A stretch of 64,000 nt of DNA, taken from Psychrobacter glacincola. GTDB lineage: Bacteria; Pseudomonadota; Gammaproteobacteria; Pseudomonadales; Moraxellaceae. The notes below the pieces were generated by a model. It was not told where the DNA came from. It did no database searches and worked only from the letters and a program-made list of their open reading frames with translations. Positions 1 to 9,048 of the stretch are shown here, one piece after another. The DNA lies in NCBI GenBank assembly GCA_001411745.2, contig LIQB01000004.1, forward strand, positions 186,001 to 250,000, given 5' to 3'. Both the position numbers and the translations under genes were made by a program. Each line of letters starts with the position of its first letter. Within the stretch, counting starts at the first letter, position 1.

Positions 1-1388
1 CTGACATTTGGTAAGTTATTACCACCCAAACGACTGGCATCAAAACGCTGACCCACTTTATCCTTTGCCATTAAGCCATAATAGTCATTATTTTTTGCCA
101 AGTTTTGATACATTTTTTTAGCAGTATTACGTTTGTTAGCATCGCTTGATTGCTCGTAAGCGCGAGCCAGCCAATATTGCCACTGATCACTTTTTTGGGT
201 TTCAGCCTCCATTTTTGAGATGGCTTCGACCACATCATCCCAGCGGCTAAAGCGAATCGCTGCCATGGCATAATCTTCGGCTTCTTCAAAATTAAAATCT
301 TCGTCTAGGCTATTGCGGAACCAGTCAACCGCCTCAGCATTAAAACCATCATCCGTATTATGATTCATACGTTGCACCCCAAGGATGCGATACGCATAGC
401 GACGAGTCTCCGCATTCAATAATTTAACTGAACGCTGATTGTCTTGCTTAACATCAAAATCTAACTGTAATGCAGCTTCACGGTAAGACTTATCAGCAAC
501 GCGTCCCATGGCATATAGATATAAGTATTGATTGTTTTGACTTGCAGGTTCTCGACTAAAACGGCTAAAAAAAGCAGACGGATTCAGTTGAATCTCACTC
601 AATGCTGAATAAGCAATGGGCGTTCCTAAACGTGATGACAATGCCATAATGTCACCCGTTTTGCCTTTGCGTAGCATACGCTTGAGCCGCGCCGCGCGAT
701 CCTGATTGCTAATCAGCGCGTTATTATTCATCTCCATCGCGAGCTGGTCACACAAAGCTGGCTGCTTTTTGGTCGTCAACCAAACTTCAGACTTGGCTGC
801 CATAGCCCGCATAGTATCGCCGCCATTATTGAACCCAAGCGCAACCGCACAGCGCTCACTGGCATCCGCATTGGTAATTAAATTCGCAACTTGGCGTACT
901 GAGGCGTAATCATTGGAGCCTGCTTTGGTCTCAGCAAAATCCGCCACCAGCTTTTCTGCCATCACGGTATTTGGATATTGACGCACAAACTGTGATACCG
1001 CCGCCGAACTTTGCGAATTAAGATCTAAATTCATCCGCCAATAAGTGGGATACATAGCAAACAAACCGCCACTCATCGCTTGCTCATAATTGTATAAGGC
1101 ACTGACATCACCGCGTTCTGCCGCAATTGCCGCTGCTGTAAATGAGCTCACACCATTGTCTGACTGATAGCCACTGTTTTGTTGATAGCTGCCTTCTTGC
1201 TGATAACTGTCCTCTTCGCCCCACGTCAGCTCAGCACAAGCCACCTGTGACAATCCTAGCGCACTCACTGCTGTCGCCAAACTTAACGCACTGACTCGTA
1301 GCGTCCTTGCTTTCATTCGTTTTGCATCTTCATTTTGCTTAATAGATTCTCTATCCTTGATGCTATGAGCAACCTGCGGCTTTGTCAT
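1..1388 (-). CDS. slt: Soluble lytic murein transglycosylase (Slt70-type), N-terminal part
   Basis: Periplasmic enzyme that cleaves peptidoglycan glycan strands to 1,6-anhydromuropeptides. The reading frame is open from a start at 1388 to the window edge, about 462 residues. It shows a signal peptide (KARTLRVSALSLATAVSAL, then an Ala-rich cleavage region) and then the alpha-helical superhelix typical of Slt70, including WQYWLARAYE near the left edge. The catalytic goose-lysozyme-like domain must lie outside the window. ATG 1388 has a good AAGAGAG site. ATG 1316 would begin directly at the signal peptide but has a weak site, so the start could be either. Divergent from miaB. The family call rests on the helical domain and is fairly firm. 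Confidence 0.8.
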   Translation of the reverse strand, partial: MTKPQVAHSIKDRESIKQNEDAKRMKARTLRVSALSLATAVSALGLSQVACAELTWGEEDSYQQEGSYQQNSGYQSDNGVSSFTAAAIAAERGDVSALYNYEQAMSGGLFAMYPTYWRMNLDLNSQSSAAVSQFVRQYPNTVMAEKLVADFAETKAGSNDYASVRQVANLITNADASERCAVALGFNNGGDTMRAMAAKSEVWLTTKKQPALCDQLAMEMNNNALISNQDRAARLKRMLRKGKTGDIMALSSRLGTPIAYSALSEIQLNPSAFFSRFSREPASQNNQYLYLYAMGRVADKSYREAALQLDFDVKQDNQRSVKLLNAETRRYAYRILGVQRMNHNTDDGFNAEAVDWFRNSLDEDFNFEEAEDYAMAAIRFSRWDDVVEAISKMEAETQKSDQWQYWLARAYEQSSDANKRNTAKKMYQNLAKNNDYYGLMAKDKVGQRFDASRLGGNNLPNV

Positions 1389-1775
1389 ACTGACTCTCTT
1401 TGTAATGTGTCCAAATGATTTGGCTAAATAATATGTTTAGAATAACAATGCCAAAACGGCGTAAATCGCGATTTAATCAATCGCGCTAATATGGTCGCAT
1501 TCATCATACTATACTCGTTGCACTTTCAACCATCACCTTTACCTTTTGTTAATAAATACGATAGCACGGTGTAACATAGAAGTGATAGCAAGCCATAATT
1601 TTTGCCAAACGCGTTATTAGCAGCAGTAAATAATTGATACTGTTATAAATAATTTATCATAACGACCAACAATTGACCCTGCTAATTTTTCACATTGTCA
1701 TAGGGTTGTGATAAAATACGCCACCTGTTAATCACCTATCACGCTATATTTTTAGTCAATCATGGACTTATCCTT
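1389..1775. other. Intergenic region between slt and miaB
   Basis: 387 bases between two divergent genes. Apart from the miaB promoter candidate at 1689-1717, I see no gene, hairpin or repeat here; it is AT-rich and presumably holds both promoters. Confidence 0.6.
1689..1717 (+). promoter_or_regulatory. Candidate sigma-70 promoter of miaB
   Basis: TTCACA (1689-1694) and TAAAAT (1712-1717) are separated by 17 bases, each one mismatch from consensus, about 60 bases before the miaB start. Prediction from sequence only. Confidence 0.5.
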
Positions 1776-3266
1776 ATGAGTGTTACTGTATTTAATCCCC
1801 GCATCGATGACACTGCTGTCGCTGAAACAACCGCTACTGCGCCTGCTGTCACTGCACTCAAAGAATCAAGTTCAGCCCAATCGCCAGTCAAAACAGCGAC
1901 TAAAAAAGTCTTTGTCACCACACAGGGCTGTCAGATGAACGTCTATGATTCTGGCAAAATGCTGGATGTGCTCGGTGATTCCCACGGTATGGAAGTCACG
2001 CATGATATCGATGAAGCCGATGTCCTTCTCATGAATACCTGCTCTATCCGCGAAAAAGCGCAAGAGAAAGTATTTTCAGAATTGGGTCGCTGGCGCAAAC
2101 TAAAAGAAAAACGCCCTGACCTCGTCATTGGTGTCGGTGGTTGCGTGGCCTCTCAAGAAGGCGATAACATTCAAAAGCGCGCGCCTTACGTCGATATGGT
2201 ATTTGGCCCACAGACACTACACCGTTTGCCAGAGCTGTATGATCAATCACATGAGCAGCGTGAGATTGCACCAAAAAATCGCATCGGCACAGTTGACGTA
2301 TCCTTCCCAAGTATTGAAAAATTCGACTTTTTACCTGAGCCAAGAGTAGAAGGGTTTAAAGCGTTTGTCTCTATCATGGAAGGCTGTTCAAAGTATTGCT
2401 CATTTTGCGTCGTTCCTTATACCCGCGGTGAAGAATTATCGCGTCCACTCGATGATGTCTTGGCAGAGATTGATAGCTTAGCAGCGCAAGGCGTACGTGA
2501 AATCAATCTGTTGGGCCAAAACGTCAACGGCTATCGCGGTGAAAAAGACGATGGCAGCATTTGCCGTTTCGCTGAGCTGTTGCACTATGTCTCGCATGTC
2601 GATGGTGTCGAGCGTATTCGCTATACGACCAGCCATCCGCTAGAGTTCACTGATGACATCATTGATGCCTATGCACAATTGCCAGAGCTGGTATCACACT
2701 TGCACTTGCCTGTTCAAAGCGGCTCAAACGCTATCTTGGCAGCGATGAAGCGCAATCACACGATTGATGTCTATATCAATCAAATTAATAAGCTTAAAGC
2801 CATTCGCCCTGATATTCACTTGTCGAGTGACTTTATCATTGGCTTCCCTGGCGAGACGGATCAAGATTTCCAAGATACTTTAAATCTAGCAAAAGAATTG
2901 AACTTCGATCACTCTTACAGCTTTATCTACTCGAAGCGTCCGGGCACGCCAGCGGCAGAATTACCAGATGATGTGAGTTTCAAAACTAAAAAAGAGCGCT
3001 TGGCAGAATTCCAAAAAGTCATCATTGATTCAACGCTAGCGAAAACGCATGAGATGGTCGGCACCACGACACGTGTGTTGGTGGAACAAGTTGCCAACCG
3101 TCATCCTGATTGCCTAATCGGTACAGCGGATAATACGCGTACTGTCATGTTCCCTCATGATGTTGAGAAAATGGATGAGATGTTGGGTAAACTCGTGAGC
3201 GTACGTATTACTGATTTCGTCAGTCCACACATGGTAAAAGGTGAGCTAATAGAAGTATTGGCGTAG
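1776..3266 (+). CDS. miaB: tRNA-2-methylthio-N6-dimethylallyladenosine synthase MiaB
   Basis: Radical-SAM methylthiotransferase that converts i6A37 to ms2i6A37 in tRNAs reading UNN codons. Domains in order: UPF0004 domain ([13 protein letters not shown], Cys52, Cys89 and Cys123 for the auxiliary 4Fe-4S cluster), radical SAM domain with CxxxCxxC at Cys204/208/211 ([17 protein letters not shown]), and a C-terminal TRAM domain. It is 496 residues, a little longer than E. coli MiaB, because about 43 residues rich in Thr, Ala and Ser precede the conserved domain. The start has no strong ribosome binding site, and no in-frame ATG lies between it and the domain. Usually followed by a PhoH-like gene (ybeZ); here it stands alone with its own terminator. 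Confidence 0.95.
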   Translation: MSVTVFNPRIDDTAVAETTATAPAVTALKESSSAQSPVKTATKKVFVTTQGCQMNVYDSGKMLDVLGDSHGMEVTHDIDEADVLLMNTCSIREKAQEKVFSELGRWRKLKEKRPDLVIGVGGCVASQEGDNIQKRAPYVDMVFGPQTLHRLPELYDQSHEQREIAPKNRIGTVDVSFPSIEKFDFLPEPRVEGFKAFVSIMEGCSKYCSFCVVPYTRGEELSRPLDDVLAEIDSLAAQGVREINLLGQNVNGYRGEKDDGSICRFAELLHYVSHVDGVERIRYTTSHPLEFTDDIIDAYAQLPELVSHLHLPVQSGSNAILAAMKRNHTIDVYINQINKLKAIRPDIHLSSDFIIGFPGETDQDFQDTLNLAKELNFDHSYSFIYSKRPGTPAAELPDDVSFKTKKERLAEFQKVIIDSTLAKTHEMVGTTTRVLVEQVANRHPDCLIGTADNTRTVMFPHDVEKMDEMLGKLVSVRITDFVSPHMVKGELIEVLA

Positions 3267-3300
3267 CTGTTAAGTTATAAGTTTGAGTAAGAATAAAAAT

Positions 3301-3332
3301 AGCCGTTCACTATCAATAGTGAGCGGCTTTTT
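3301..3332 (+). terminator. Rho-independent terminator of miaB
   Basis: A 13-base stem with one mismatch (AGCCGTTCACTAT / ATAGTGAGCGGCT), a two-base loop and a run of T, 35 bases after the miaB stop. Confidence 0.85.
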
Positions 3333-3451
3333 GATTCATAAAGTGGGTTAGTTTTATCAAGCTCTCAAAGAGAGTGCAAACGATACTTAACTTTCTAAAT
3401 GATTGCTGTAAAGACATATTGAGATATTAACTTTTGAACACAGTAAAAGTG

Positions 3452-3949
3452 CTATAACACAAAACACTTCATTAAGATCTCGTTAATATATTCCTCATTA
3501 TCTTTCAATGCCATTGGTTCTATTCCATAAGTTTGAAAACCAAAATTTTTATAGAAATTAATAGCAGGCTTATTATCATCAGCTACAGTAAGTAAAACTT
3601 GTTCCACATATTTTTTACTATACTCCACAACTTCCCTAAGCAATTGACTTGCTATGCCTTTTTCTCGGAATTCAGGTTCAATGAATACACTGGATAGATA
3701 CGCTTTATGAGAAAACTTTATTCCAGTCTCTTGTGTGAAGGTGGCTAAACCTATGATTTTATTTTTATGATAGGCGCCAAATACAGTTGAACTTGATAAG
3801 CAATTTTCAAAAAAAATTGGTGGTTTTGCTACTTCTGCTACATATGTAGACCCAAACATTCTTGGAGATTTTTCTAGAGCTGAAAGTCTGATAGTTCTGA
3901 AATCGTTAAGCTCATTAACACTTAAAATTTTTATCTCAATATTTAACAT
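3452..3949 (-). CDS. GNAT family N-acetyltransferase
   Basis: 165-residue single-domain GNAT protein that would transfer an acetyl group from acetyl-CoA to an amine; the substrate cannot be told from sequence. Motif A is visible as EPEFREKGIASQLL (the R-x-x-G-x-A pyrophosphate loop), followed by LLTVADDNKPAINFYKNFGF, typical of motif B. The gene is clearly more AT-rich than its neighbours and uses many AGA and ATA codons, which suggests recent acquisition. It stands alone between miaB and a LysE-type gene, with no strong ribosome binding site. Confidence 0.85.
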   Translation of the reverse strand: MLNIEIKILSVNELNDFRTIRLSALEKSPRMFGSTYVAEVAKPPIFFENCLSSSTVFGAYHKNKIIGLATFTQETGIKFSHKAYLSSVFIEPEFREKGIASQLLREVVEYSKKYVEQVLLTVADDNKPAINFYKNFGFQTYGIEPMALKDNEEYINEILMKCFVL

Positions 3950-4080
3950 ACGATCATCTGCCCAATCATAAAATACCTAATAAATCAAACTAAGCTACCT
4001 GTCTCAGTGTGCAGGGTGAATTACTTTTGTCAAGCTCACGTAGAAAGCGCCGATAAAACGTAACCCATTAGATTCGTTTT

Positions 4081-4821
4081 TTAAACCATAAAACCATTTA
4101 TTACTTCAGCCAATAAAGCGGCTGCAATGATGATAAATATGATGCCGCAACCACGATTAAGCCACGCTAAACGATTGCTAACATCGAGCCAACCTGCCAG
4201 TTTTGTACCACCCAAGGTATAAACGATTTGCCAAATTGTTTCACTTAAGAATAACCCTACAGTCAATAGAATATATTGCGGCCATAACGGCGCATTAAAA
4301 TTGATAAATTTGGGGAAGAAAGCCGCGAAAAATAAGATGGCTTTGGGGTTAGATAGCGATACCCAAACACCTGTACGAAACAAGGTCACATTGCTTGGCG
4401 AGATTCTCACTGCTGCGCTTGAGAGCGAACGCGGCTGCGGTGTATTAGCCGTGCTTTCACTGTCACTGTCAGACGCAGGATATTCAGCCGCGACTTCTTC
4501 GCTCATTTCACGAGCATCACTCATCAAGCTGCCATTGCCTGCATCACGCCAAGAGCTAATACCCAGATAGATTAAATAAGCCGCACCCACTGCTTTAATG
4601 ACTGTCAACAACCAAGGCGACTGGCGACTAATCACATCGAGTCCAAGTAGTGTCGATAGCAGCAAAATAAACAACCCAAGGCTCAGTCCTGCCAGCGTCC
4701 ACAATGTGCGCTTTACGCCATAGTTCATGCCATACTGAAATGCCAGTAGCATGTTTGGACCTGGGGTCGCTGAAATAAAAAACGTACTTGCAAAGAATAC
4801 TGCAAACAGATGCCAAGACAT
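4081..4821 (-). CDS. LysE/RhtB family amino-acid exporter
   Basis: Inner-membrane exporter of the LysE superfamily, which usually moves amino acids or related compounds out of the cell. The N-terminus (FISATPGPNMLLAFQYG) carries the family's ATPGP motif. Six hydrophobic segments can be recognised, the last ones being ILLTVGLFLSETIWQIVYTLG and IIFIIIAAALLAEVI. At 246 residues it is about 35 longer than usual; the extra length is a Ser/Glu/Asp-rich loop at about residues 95-145 between the third and fourth segments. A TAGGGG site lies upstream. The argE terminator separates it from argE, so it is probably its own unit. Substrate unknown. Confidence 0.85.
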   Translation of the reverse strand: MSWHLFAVFFASTFFISATPGPNMLLAFQYGMNYGVKRTLWTLAGLSLGLFILLLSTLLGLDVISRQSPWLLTVIKAVGAAYLIYLGISSWRDAGNGSLMSDAREMSEEVAAEYPASDSDSESTANTPQPRSLSSAAVRISPSNVTLFRTGVWVSLSNPKAILFFAAFFPKFINFNAPLWPQYILLTVGLFLSETIWQIVYTLGGTKLAGWLDVSNRLAWLNRGCGIIFIIIAAALLAEVINGFMV

Positions 4822-4875
4822 CGACCAACCCCTACTTTATTATTTATAAAAAATTATCGCAATAATGCCGAACTG

Positions 4876-4907
4876 CTAAAAAATAAACACCGCCATAACG
4901 ACGGTGT
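4876..4907 (-). terminator. Terminator downstream of argE
   Basis: On the minus strand ACACCG and CGGTGT form a stem with a 9-base loop, followed by a T-rich run (TTTATTTTTT), about 50 bases beyond the argE stop. Confidence 0.6.
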
Positions 4908-4955
4908 ATTTTATGCTCATTCATATCAAAAACAAACGGTCTGCCATCTAATAGA

Positions 4956-6176
4956 CTAATTAACAGTACAGCTGTCTAATAACTTCTGTAAAAAACCATC
5001 ACAGCGCTCAATTTCACTCAGCTCGACATATTCATCGGCTTTATGTGCCTGCTCAATACTACCGGGACCGCAGATGATCGTTGGGATGCCACTATTAGTA
5101 AACTGACCACCCTCAGTCGCATAAGCCACTTTATGACGCTCGCTATCTCCAGTCAGTGCGGATATTAACGATTGCAATTCAGCACTGTCGTTATCAGTCA
5201 TTGCCGGTACGCTTTCTTCTTGCATCAGCTCAATACCAGTATCGGCAGCACGTGCTTGCATCTGGGCATTTAATTCTGCCACTTTCGCTTGAATCGGTGC
5301 AAGAATATCCTCTTGCGTCATATGCGGCAGATTACGATAGTCAAAGGTAAACTCGCACAGATTGGGGACAATATTGGTTGCCGTCCCACCTCGAATCGTG
5401 CCTACAGACAATGTGGAATAAGGCACATCGAACAGTGCATCATTATCACTGCGATGACTAATCTCTTCTGCCAACTCATCGACATAACCAATCAAACGAC
5501 TGGCATAGCTGATAGCATTGACACCTTGGGCGGTCAATGACGAATGCGCAGACTTACCATGGACGCGGCAACGATAAACGGCAATGCCTTTATGTGCCAC
5601 AACCATCGTCATATTGGTTGGCTCACCGACGATACAATAATCAGGTGTGATACCACGCGCTTTCAAATCTGCCAGTATCAATGGCGCACCCAAACAGCCC
5701 ACTTCTTCATCGAATGACAATGCTAAATGCAGTGGACGACGTAACTGACCGCTATTTGATAACTGCACAGCGCGTGGTAATAACGTCAATGCACAAGCGA
5801 TAAAGCCTTTCATATCACACGCACCGCGTCCGTATAGCTTATTGCCACGTATCGTCGCGGTAAAAGGCTCTGATGTCCATGCTTGCCCGTCGACTGGCAC
5901 GACGTCAGTATGACCAGACAGCACGAGACCATGATTGACTTCGTCAGCGTTTGCCCCTGCTGGCACAGTAACGAATAGATTGGCTTTGTTTTTGGCTTCA
6001 TTAAAAGTCAAGTCTACTATCAAACCCAATTGTTCACAGTAGGCTTGCACATCTTTAATCAAGGCTAAATTTGAATGGCGACTGACCGTATCAAAGCCAA
6101 TCAAACGCGTTAGCCAATCGATACTATGCGCAGGGTAAGACGTATTTTTGAGCTGATTATTATTGTTCGAAGTCAT
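4956..6176 (-). CDS. argE: Acetylornithine deacetylase (M20 family)
   Basis: Cytoplasmic zinc enzyme that hydrolyses N2-acetyl-L-ornithine to ornithine and acetate in arginine synthesis. All M20 signature residues are visible: SGHTDVVPVDG (metal His89 and catalytic Asp91), GRGACDMKG (bridging Asp121), SFDEEVG (catalytic Glu157, metal Glu158) and a late His in IEQAHKADEY. The middle part is the dimerisation (lid) domain. 406 residues, slightly longer than E. coli ArgE (383). AAGGATA sits upstream of ATG 6176. No other arg gene is adjacent, so a related N-acyl amino acid deacylase remains possible, but the match over the whole length favours ArgE. Confidence 0.88.
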   Translation of the reverse strand: MTSNNNNQLKNTSYPAHSIDWLTRLIGFDTVSRHSNLALIKDVQAYCEQLGLIVDLTFNEAKNKANLFVTVPAGANADEVNHGLVLSGHTDVVPVDGQAWTSEPFTATIRGNKLYGRGACDMKGFIACALTLLPRAVQLSNSGQLRRPLHLALSFDEEVGCLGAPLILADLKARGITPDYCIVGEPTNMTMVVAHKGIAVYRCRVHGKSAHSSLTAQGVNAISYASRLIGYVDELAEEISHRSDNDALFDVPYSTLSVGTIRGGTATNIVPNLCEFTFDYRNLPHMTQEDILAPIQAKVAELNAQMQARAADTGIELMQEESVPAMTDNDSAELQSLISALTGDSERHKVAYATEGGQFTNSGIPTIICGPGSIEQAHKADEYVELSEIERCDGFLQKLLDSCTVN

Positions 6177-6311
6177 GAAATATCCTTATCACGATATAAT
6201 ACCGATTTTAGAAATACGGTTAGCGATGTTAAATTTCCCAAGCCTACTAGATGTAGTACTCGCACTCGTTTTTCGCTACTGTAATTTCTGGAATGGTAAA
6301 AATAGAAAGCG

Positions 6312-6797
6312 TTAGCGTCTTTGAAATGCGCGCTGTTGCAGCGCCTTTACTTCTGCATCTAATCCAGCAATCGGACCTTGTACTGGTATGTTCGGAGCCA
6401 CTTCTTGAATACTTAATGAATTGATTGGTGATGAGGATTTTACGCCCATCTCCTCCATCCATTCATCCAACTGTTTTGATGAGCTGACATAAACGATACG
6501 ACCAAGCCCTGCCCACGCATGAGCAGCGGAGCACATGGCACAATGCTCGCCCGAGGTATAAACCACAGCGTTAGCGCGCGCCTCCGCTGTCATATTTGCT
6601 GCTGCCCATTTGGCAACGGCAATCTCGGGATGATAACTAGCATCGACCGTATTGGCTCGATTGCGATCTTCATGCAGCACATGACCATCGCCGTCGACCA
6701 ATACGCTACCAAATGGCTGATCGCCCGCCTCTAAAGCTTCAGTAGCAAGCTCAATAGAGCGGCGTAAATGAATCATATCATTGTCAGTGATCATCAT
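6312..6797 (-). CDS. Nucleoside/guanine deaminase-like protein (CMP/dCMP deaminase fold)
   Basis: About 161-residue zinc deaminase of the cytidine-deaminase-like superfamily. Zinc ligands and catalytic Glu are seen as HPEIA (His and Glu) and EHCAMC (two Cys), with His where most relatives have Pro before the first Cys. FGSVLVDGDGHVL is the first core strand pair. Paired ATG codons at 6797 and 6794 follow an AAGGGAG site; the second has better spacing. An in-frame ATG at 6848 would add 17 poorly supported residues. The substrate is uncertain: guanine or another nucleobase/nucleoside is likeliest, and tRNA adenosine deaminase is less likely. Confidence 0.82.
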   Translation of the reverse strand: MMITDNDMIHLRRSIELATEALEAGDQPFGSVLVDGDGHVLHEDRNRANTVDASYHPEIAVAKWAAANMTAEARANAVVYTSGEHCAMCSAAHAWAGLGRIVYVSSSKQLDEWMEEMGVKSSSPINSLSIQEVAPNIPVQGPIAGLDAEVKALQQRAFQRR

Positions 6798-6865
6798 AAT
6801 CTCCCTTCTATTATCTAAGCGCCAGTAATGACTCTTAAAATCTCTCATATCTTTTTAGAAAATAC

Positions 6866-7029
6866 TAGGGCGTGTTCTAATTTTGAAAATGGTGATAAAA
6901 ATGATAGCCGAATCAGAAAAATAGCACAGATAATATCGGGATATTAACCAGCTGTTTAACGTAGTTTTGCAAGATTTAACTATTTTTAACCCATTTAGTA
7001 GTTTTCGCTTAGATTAGGGGTACGCCCTA
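6866..7029. mobile_element. MITE-like inverted-repeat element, copy A
   Basis: 164-base non-coding element flanked by TA, with terminal inverted repeats starting TAGGGCGT and ending ACGCCCTA. It shares scattered blocks along its whole length with the element at 46851-47024 (for example TGATAAAAATGA, ATAATATC, ATATT-ACCAG, CTATTTTTA). No ORF. It lies between the deaminase gene and the UPF0149 gene. TA flanks suit a transposase with TA target choice, but no parent IS is in the window. Confidence 0.65.
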
Positions 7030-7084
7030 GCATGGATGATAAGTTGGCTTTTACGACAGATTGCTTCTTACGATAGCGTCTTTA

Positions 7085-7738
7085 TTATGAAGGACGGTTT
7101 TGATTCATCGCATCAACGACTGGCGGCATTGGCTTTGGTAACTTGCCTTCTGCCTGCAGCTCTTTGGTGGTTTTGGCATCGATAGCCAGTCCAGCAATCA
7201 GGGCAATATCTTTAACAGGTTTACGCGTGCGGGTGGCAAAGCTCACTGGCACCATGCGCGCAAACTCATAAATGTGCAGATAAGACTCTTCGCCACCTTC
7301 AAAGTTTTCATCATCTTCTAAGCGAATACCACCGATTTTAGCCAAATCAGACAGCATCTCATTTTCGTCACCACTGAGACCACAGTCGGTAATCCCAAAA
7401 CCCGTCATAAAACCATTTGCCCACTGTTTCAATGCCATCACGCGCTCGTACAAATCATGTTCATCATCTGGTACTAATGGCGTGTAAGAATAAGCATCGT
7501 CTTTGTCTTTAAGCTGAAAAACAGTGTCTTCCGCTTCTTCTGTTAACAGTGTCAATGCCTCATCAGGTAACGGCGCAAAACTGAGCTCCTCAAATACCTT
7601 AGCCCATACTTGCTCATCAGGCGCATTACAGGCAGTCATAAGCCCTGTCATCAAGCCATGCACTTCGCTGATAGACACGTCAGTCCAGTCATCAAAAGCA
7701 GTCAGCCATGTATTCCAGCCAGATATATTGTCATTCAT
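7085..7738 (-). CDS. UPF0149 family protein (YgfB/YecA-like)
   Basis: 217-residue cytoplasmic protein of the UPF0149 (YgfB) family. Family marks visible: an N-terminal segment with HGLMTGLMTA, FMTGFG (matching the F-x-x-G-F pattern) and a helical C-terminus. The biochemical role is not settled; Pseudomonas YgfB has been linked to control of ampDh3 expression. It is divergent from the coiled-coil protein and zapA, the usual gammaproteobacterial neighbours of ygfB. AGGATC precedes ATG 7738, and a 14-base tandem repeat lies in its upstream region. Confidence 0.85.
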   Translation of the reverse strand: MNDNISGWNTWLTAFDDWTDVSISEVHGLMTGLMTACNAPDEQVWAKVFEELSFAPLPDEALTLLTEEAEDTVFQLKDKDDAYSYTPLVPDDEHDLYERVMALKQWANGFMTGFGITDCGLSGDENEMLSDLAKIGGIRLEDDENFEGGEESYLHIYEFARMVPVSFATRTRKPVKDIALIAGLAIDAKTTKELQAEGKLPKPMPPVVDAMNQNRPS

Positions 7739-7761
7739 AATAAAGATCCTAGTGATTGATT

Positions 7762-7789
7762 ATTGCTTAAAAAATATTGCTTAAAAAAT
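7762..7789. repeat. Two perfect 14-base tandem repeats
   Basis: ATTGCTTAAAAAAT occurs twice head to tail, 24-51 bases before the UPF0149 start. It may lie in the promoter or leader. Confidence 0.7.
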
Positions 7790-7984
7790 AAAAACAGACG
7801 GATAAAATAGGTGTGAGACATCGCTTGATATTATCAATCAAACCATGGCTAATAAAAATAAACAAACAACGCCTAATATAGGTAATTACTTTGTTGATAT
7901 AGATATTATGCGGTCACCTATGGCATTATTAAACGCAGAGAACAAAATTCATTCACGCTTACTTGTTAAGGATAAAAACTGACT

Positions 7985-8425
7985 ATGTATGATCAACTTA
8001 GAATATTAGAAAAAATGATACTCGACATAAAAAAACAGTATCAGCTTGTCAGTGCTGAACTTAGCAGCCTCAAACAGCATCCTGTTAGCGACCCTCAAGA
8101 GCTTGCAGCATTAACGACCAAGCTCAACACTAGTCATAGCGAACGCGACGGTGCCAAAAAACAATTGAACGATCTCGACAAGCGCTACCAAAGCCTGGCT
8201 GAAGCGCATCATATGATAGGCGAAGAACAAGACAAACTGCAAAAACAGGTCAGCCAATTGCAACAACAAAACAGCCAGTTACAGCAACAAAATAATGAAT
8301 TAAAGCAGCAATATAGCGATATCAAACAGCAAAACAGTGAGCTGCAGAAAAAGAATCAATTGGCAGCTGAGCGTACACAAGTTGTATTAAAACGCTTAAC
8401 TCACATCGATCAAGTAGAAGGCTGA
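7985..8425 (+). CDS. ZapB-like coiled-coil protein (TIGR02449-type)
   Basis: 146-residue, almost wholly alpha-helical protein. From about residue 70 it is a Gln/Leu-rich coiled coil with repeated L-Q-Q-Q-N-S units. Small coiled-coil proteins resembling ZapB are commonly encoded between ygfB and zapA in gammaproteobacteria, and position and character fit that group. A role in divisome assembly with ZapA is therefore inferred. It is longer than the usual 65-100 residues, mainly through the Gln-rich stretch. AAGGATA lies 14 bases before the ATG. Probably co-transcribed with zapA 110 bases downstream. Confidence 0.6.
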   Translation: MYDQLRILEKMILDIKKQYQLVSAELSSLKQHPVSDPQELAALTTKLNTSHSERDGAKKQLNDLDKRYQSLAEAHHMIGEEQDKLQKQVSQLQQQNSQLQQQNNELKQQYSDIKQQNSELQKKNQLAAERTQVVLKRLTHIDQVEG

Positions 8426-8534
8426 TCAGTGATGGCAATGAGCGATCATTACTACTTGCTAATGAAACCGACAAAATCAAAACGGTAATATTTTATATTA
8501 CTCATTTTACTGACCAGACATTGTAGGATTTATC

Positions 8535-8966
8535 ATGACCGATGACCACAAAAACTCTATAGAAAAAAAGCCACAAAATGGCCAACAGCAGAATATTTCT
8601 TCTAAACCACAACCAGTCGCTGCAACTGGTTCAAATACGTCGAGTGCTACTGTGAAAACCACTATCCCTGAACCACAAATCAAAAAGGTTGATATTGCAA
8701 TTGCGGGTGTCACTTATCCTATTTATTGCCCAGTACACGAACAAGAAGAGCTGCTCTCAGCTGTCTCGTATATCAATAACCATGCACTAGATCTCAAACG
8801 AGATGCGCCAAGCCTCAGTCAAGAAAGTATCTTAGTACTGTGCTGCTTGAATTTGTATGAAAAAATACACACCAATCAAAGAAGCGATGAAGATCGACTA
8901 CAGCAAGACAAACAATCTGAAGCGCTATTAAATAAAATTATGAAAGACGCACAGTCTGTTTTATAA
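8535..8966 (+). CDS. zapA: Cell division protein ZapA
   Basis: Cytoplasmic FtsZ-associated protein that crosslinks protofilaments at the Z-ring. The conserved ZapA core lies at about residues 50-118: KKVDIAIAGVTYPIYCP, then a two-helix segment (EELLSAVSYINNHALDL) and a dimerising coiled-coil helix. An N-terminal extension of about 48 Gln/Ser/Thr/Pro-rich residues, probably disordered, makes it 143 residues against about 109 in E. coli. TAGGATT precedes the ATG. It follows the coiled-coil gene. The 6S RNA gene often found downstream of zapA is not recognisable here. Confidence 0.85.
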   Translation: MTDDHKNSIEKKPQNGQQQNISSKPQPVAATGSNTSSATVKTTIPEPQIKKVDIAIAGVTYPIYCPVHEQEELLSAVSYINNHALDLKRDAPSLSQESILVLCCLNLYEKIHTNQRSDEDRLQQDKQSEALLNKIMKDAQSVL

Positions 8967-8990
8967 GCGCATATTACGCGACGTAACAAT

Positions 8991-9024
8991 AAGCGCTTCG
9001 CTCTGATGAGCCAAGCGCTTTTTT
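8991..9024 (+). terminator. Rho-independent terminator of zapA
   Basis: AAGCGCTT repeated as both arms of a stem, with GCTC/GAGC pairing inside and a run of six T, 25 bases after the zapA stop. Confidence 0.8.
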
Positions 9025-9048
9025 ATGCCCAAGCCATAATCTAATTAT

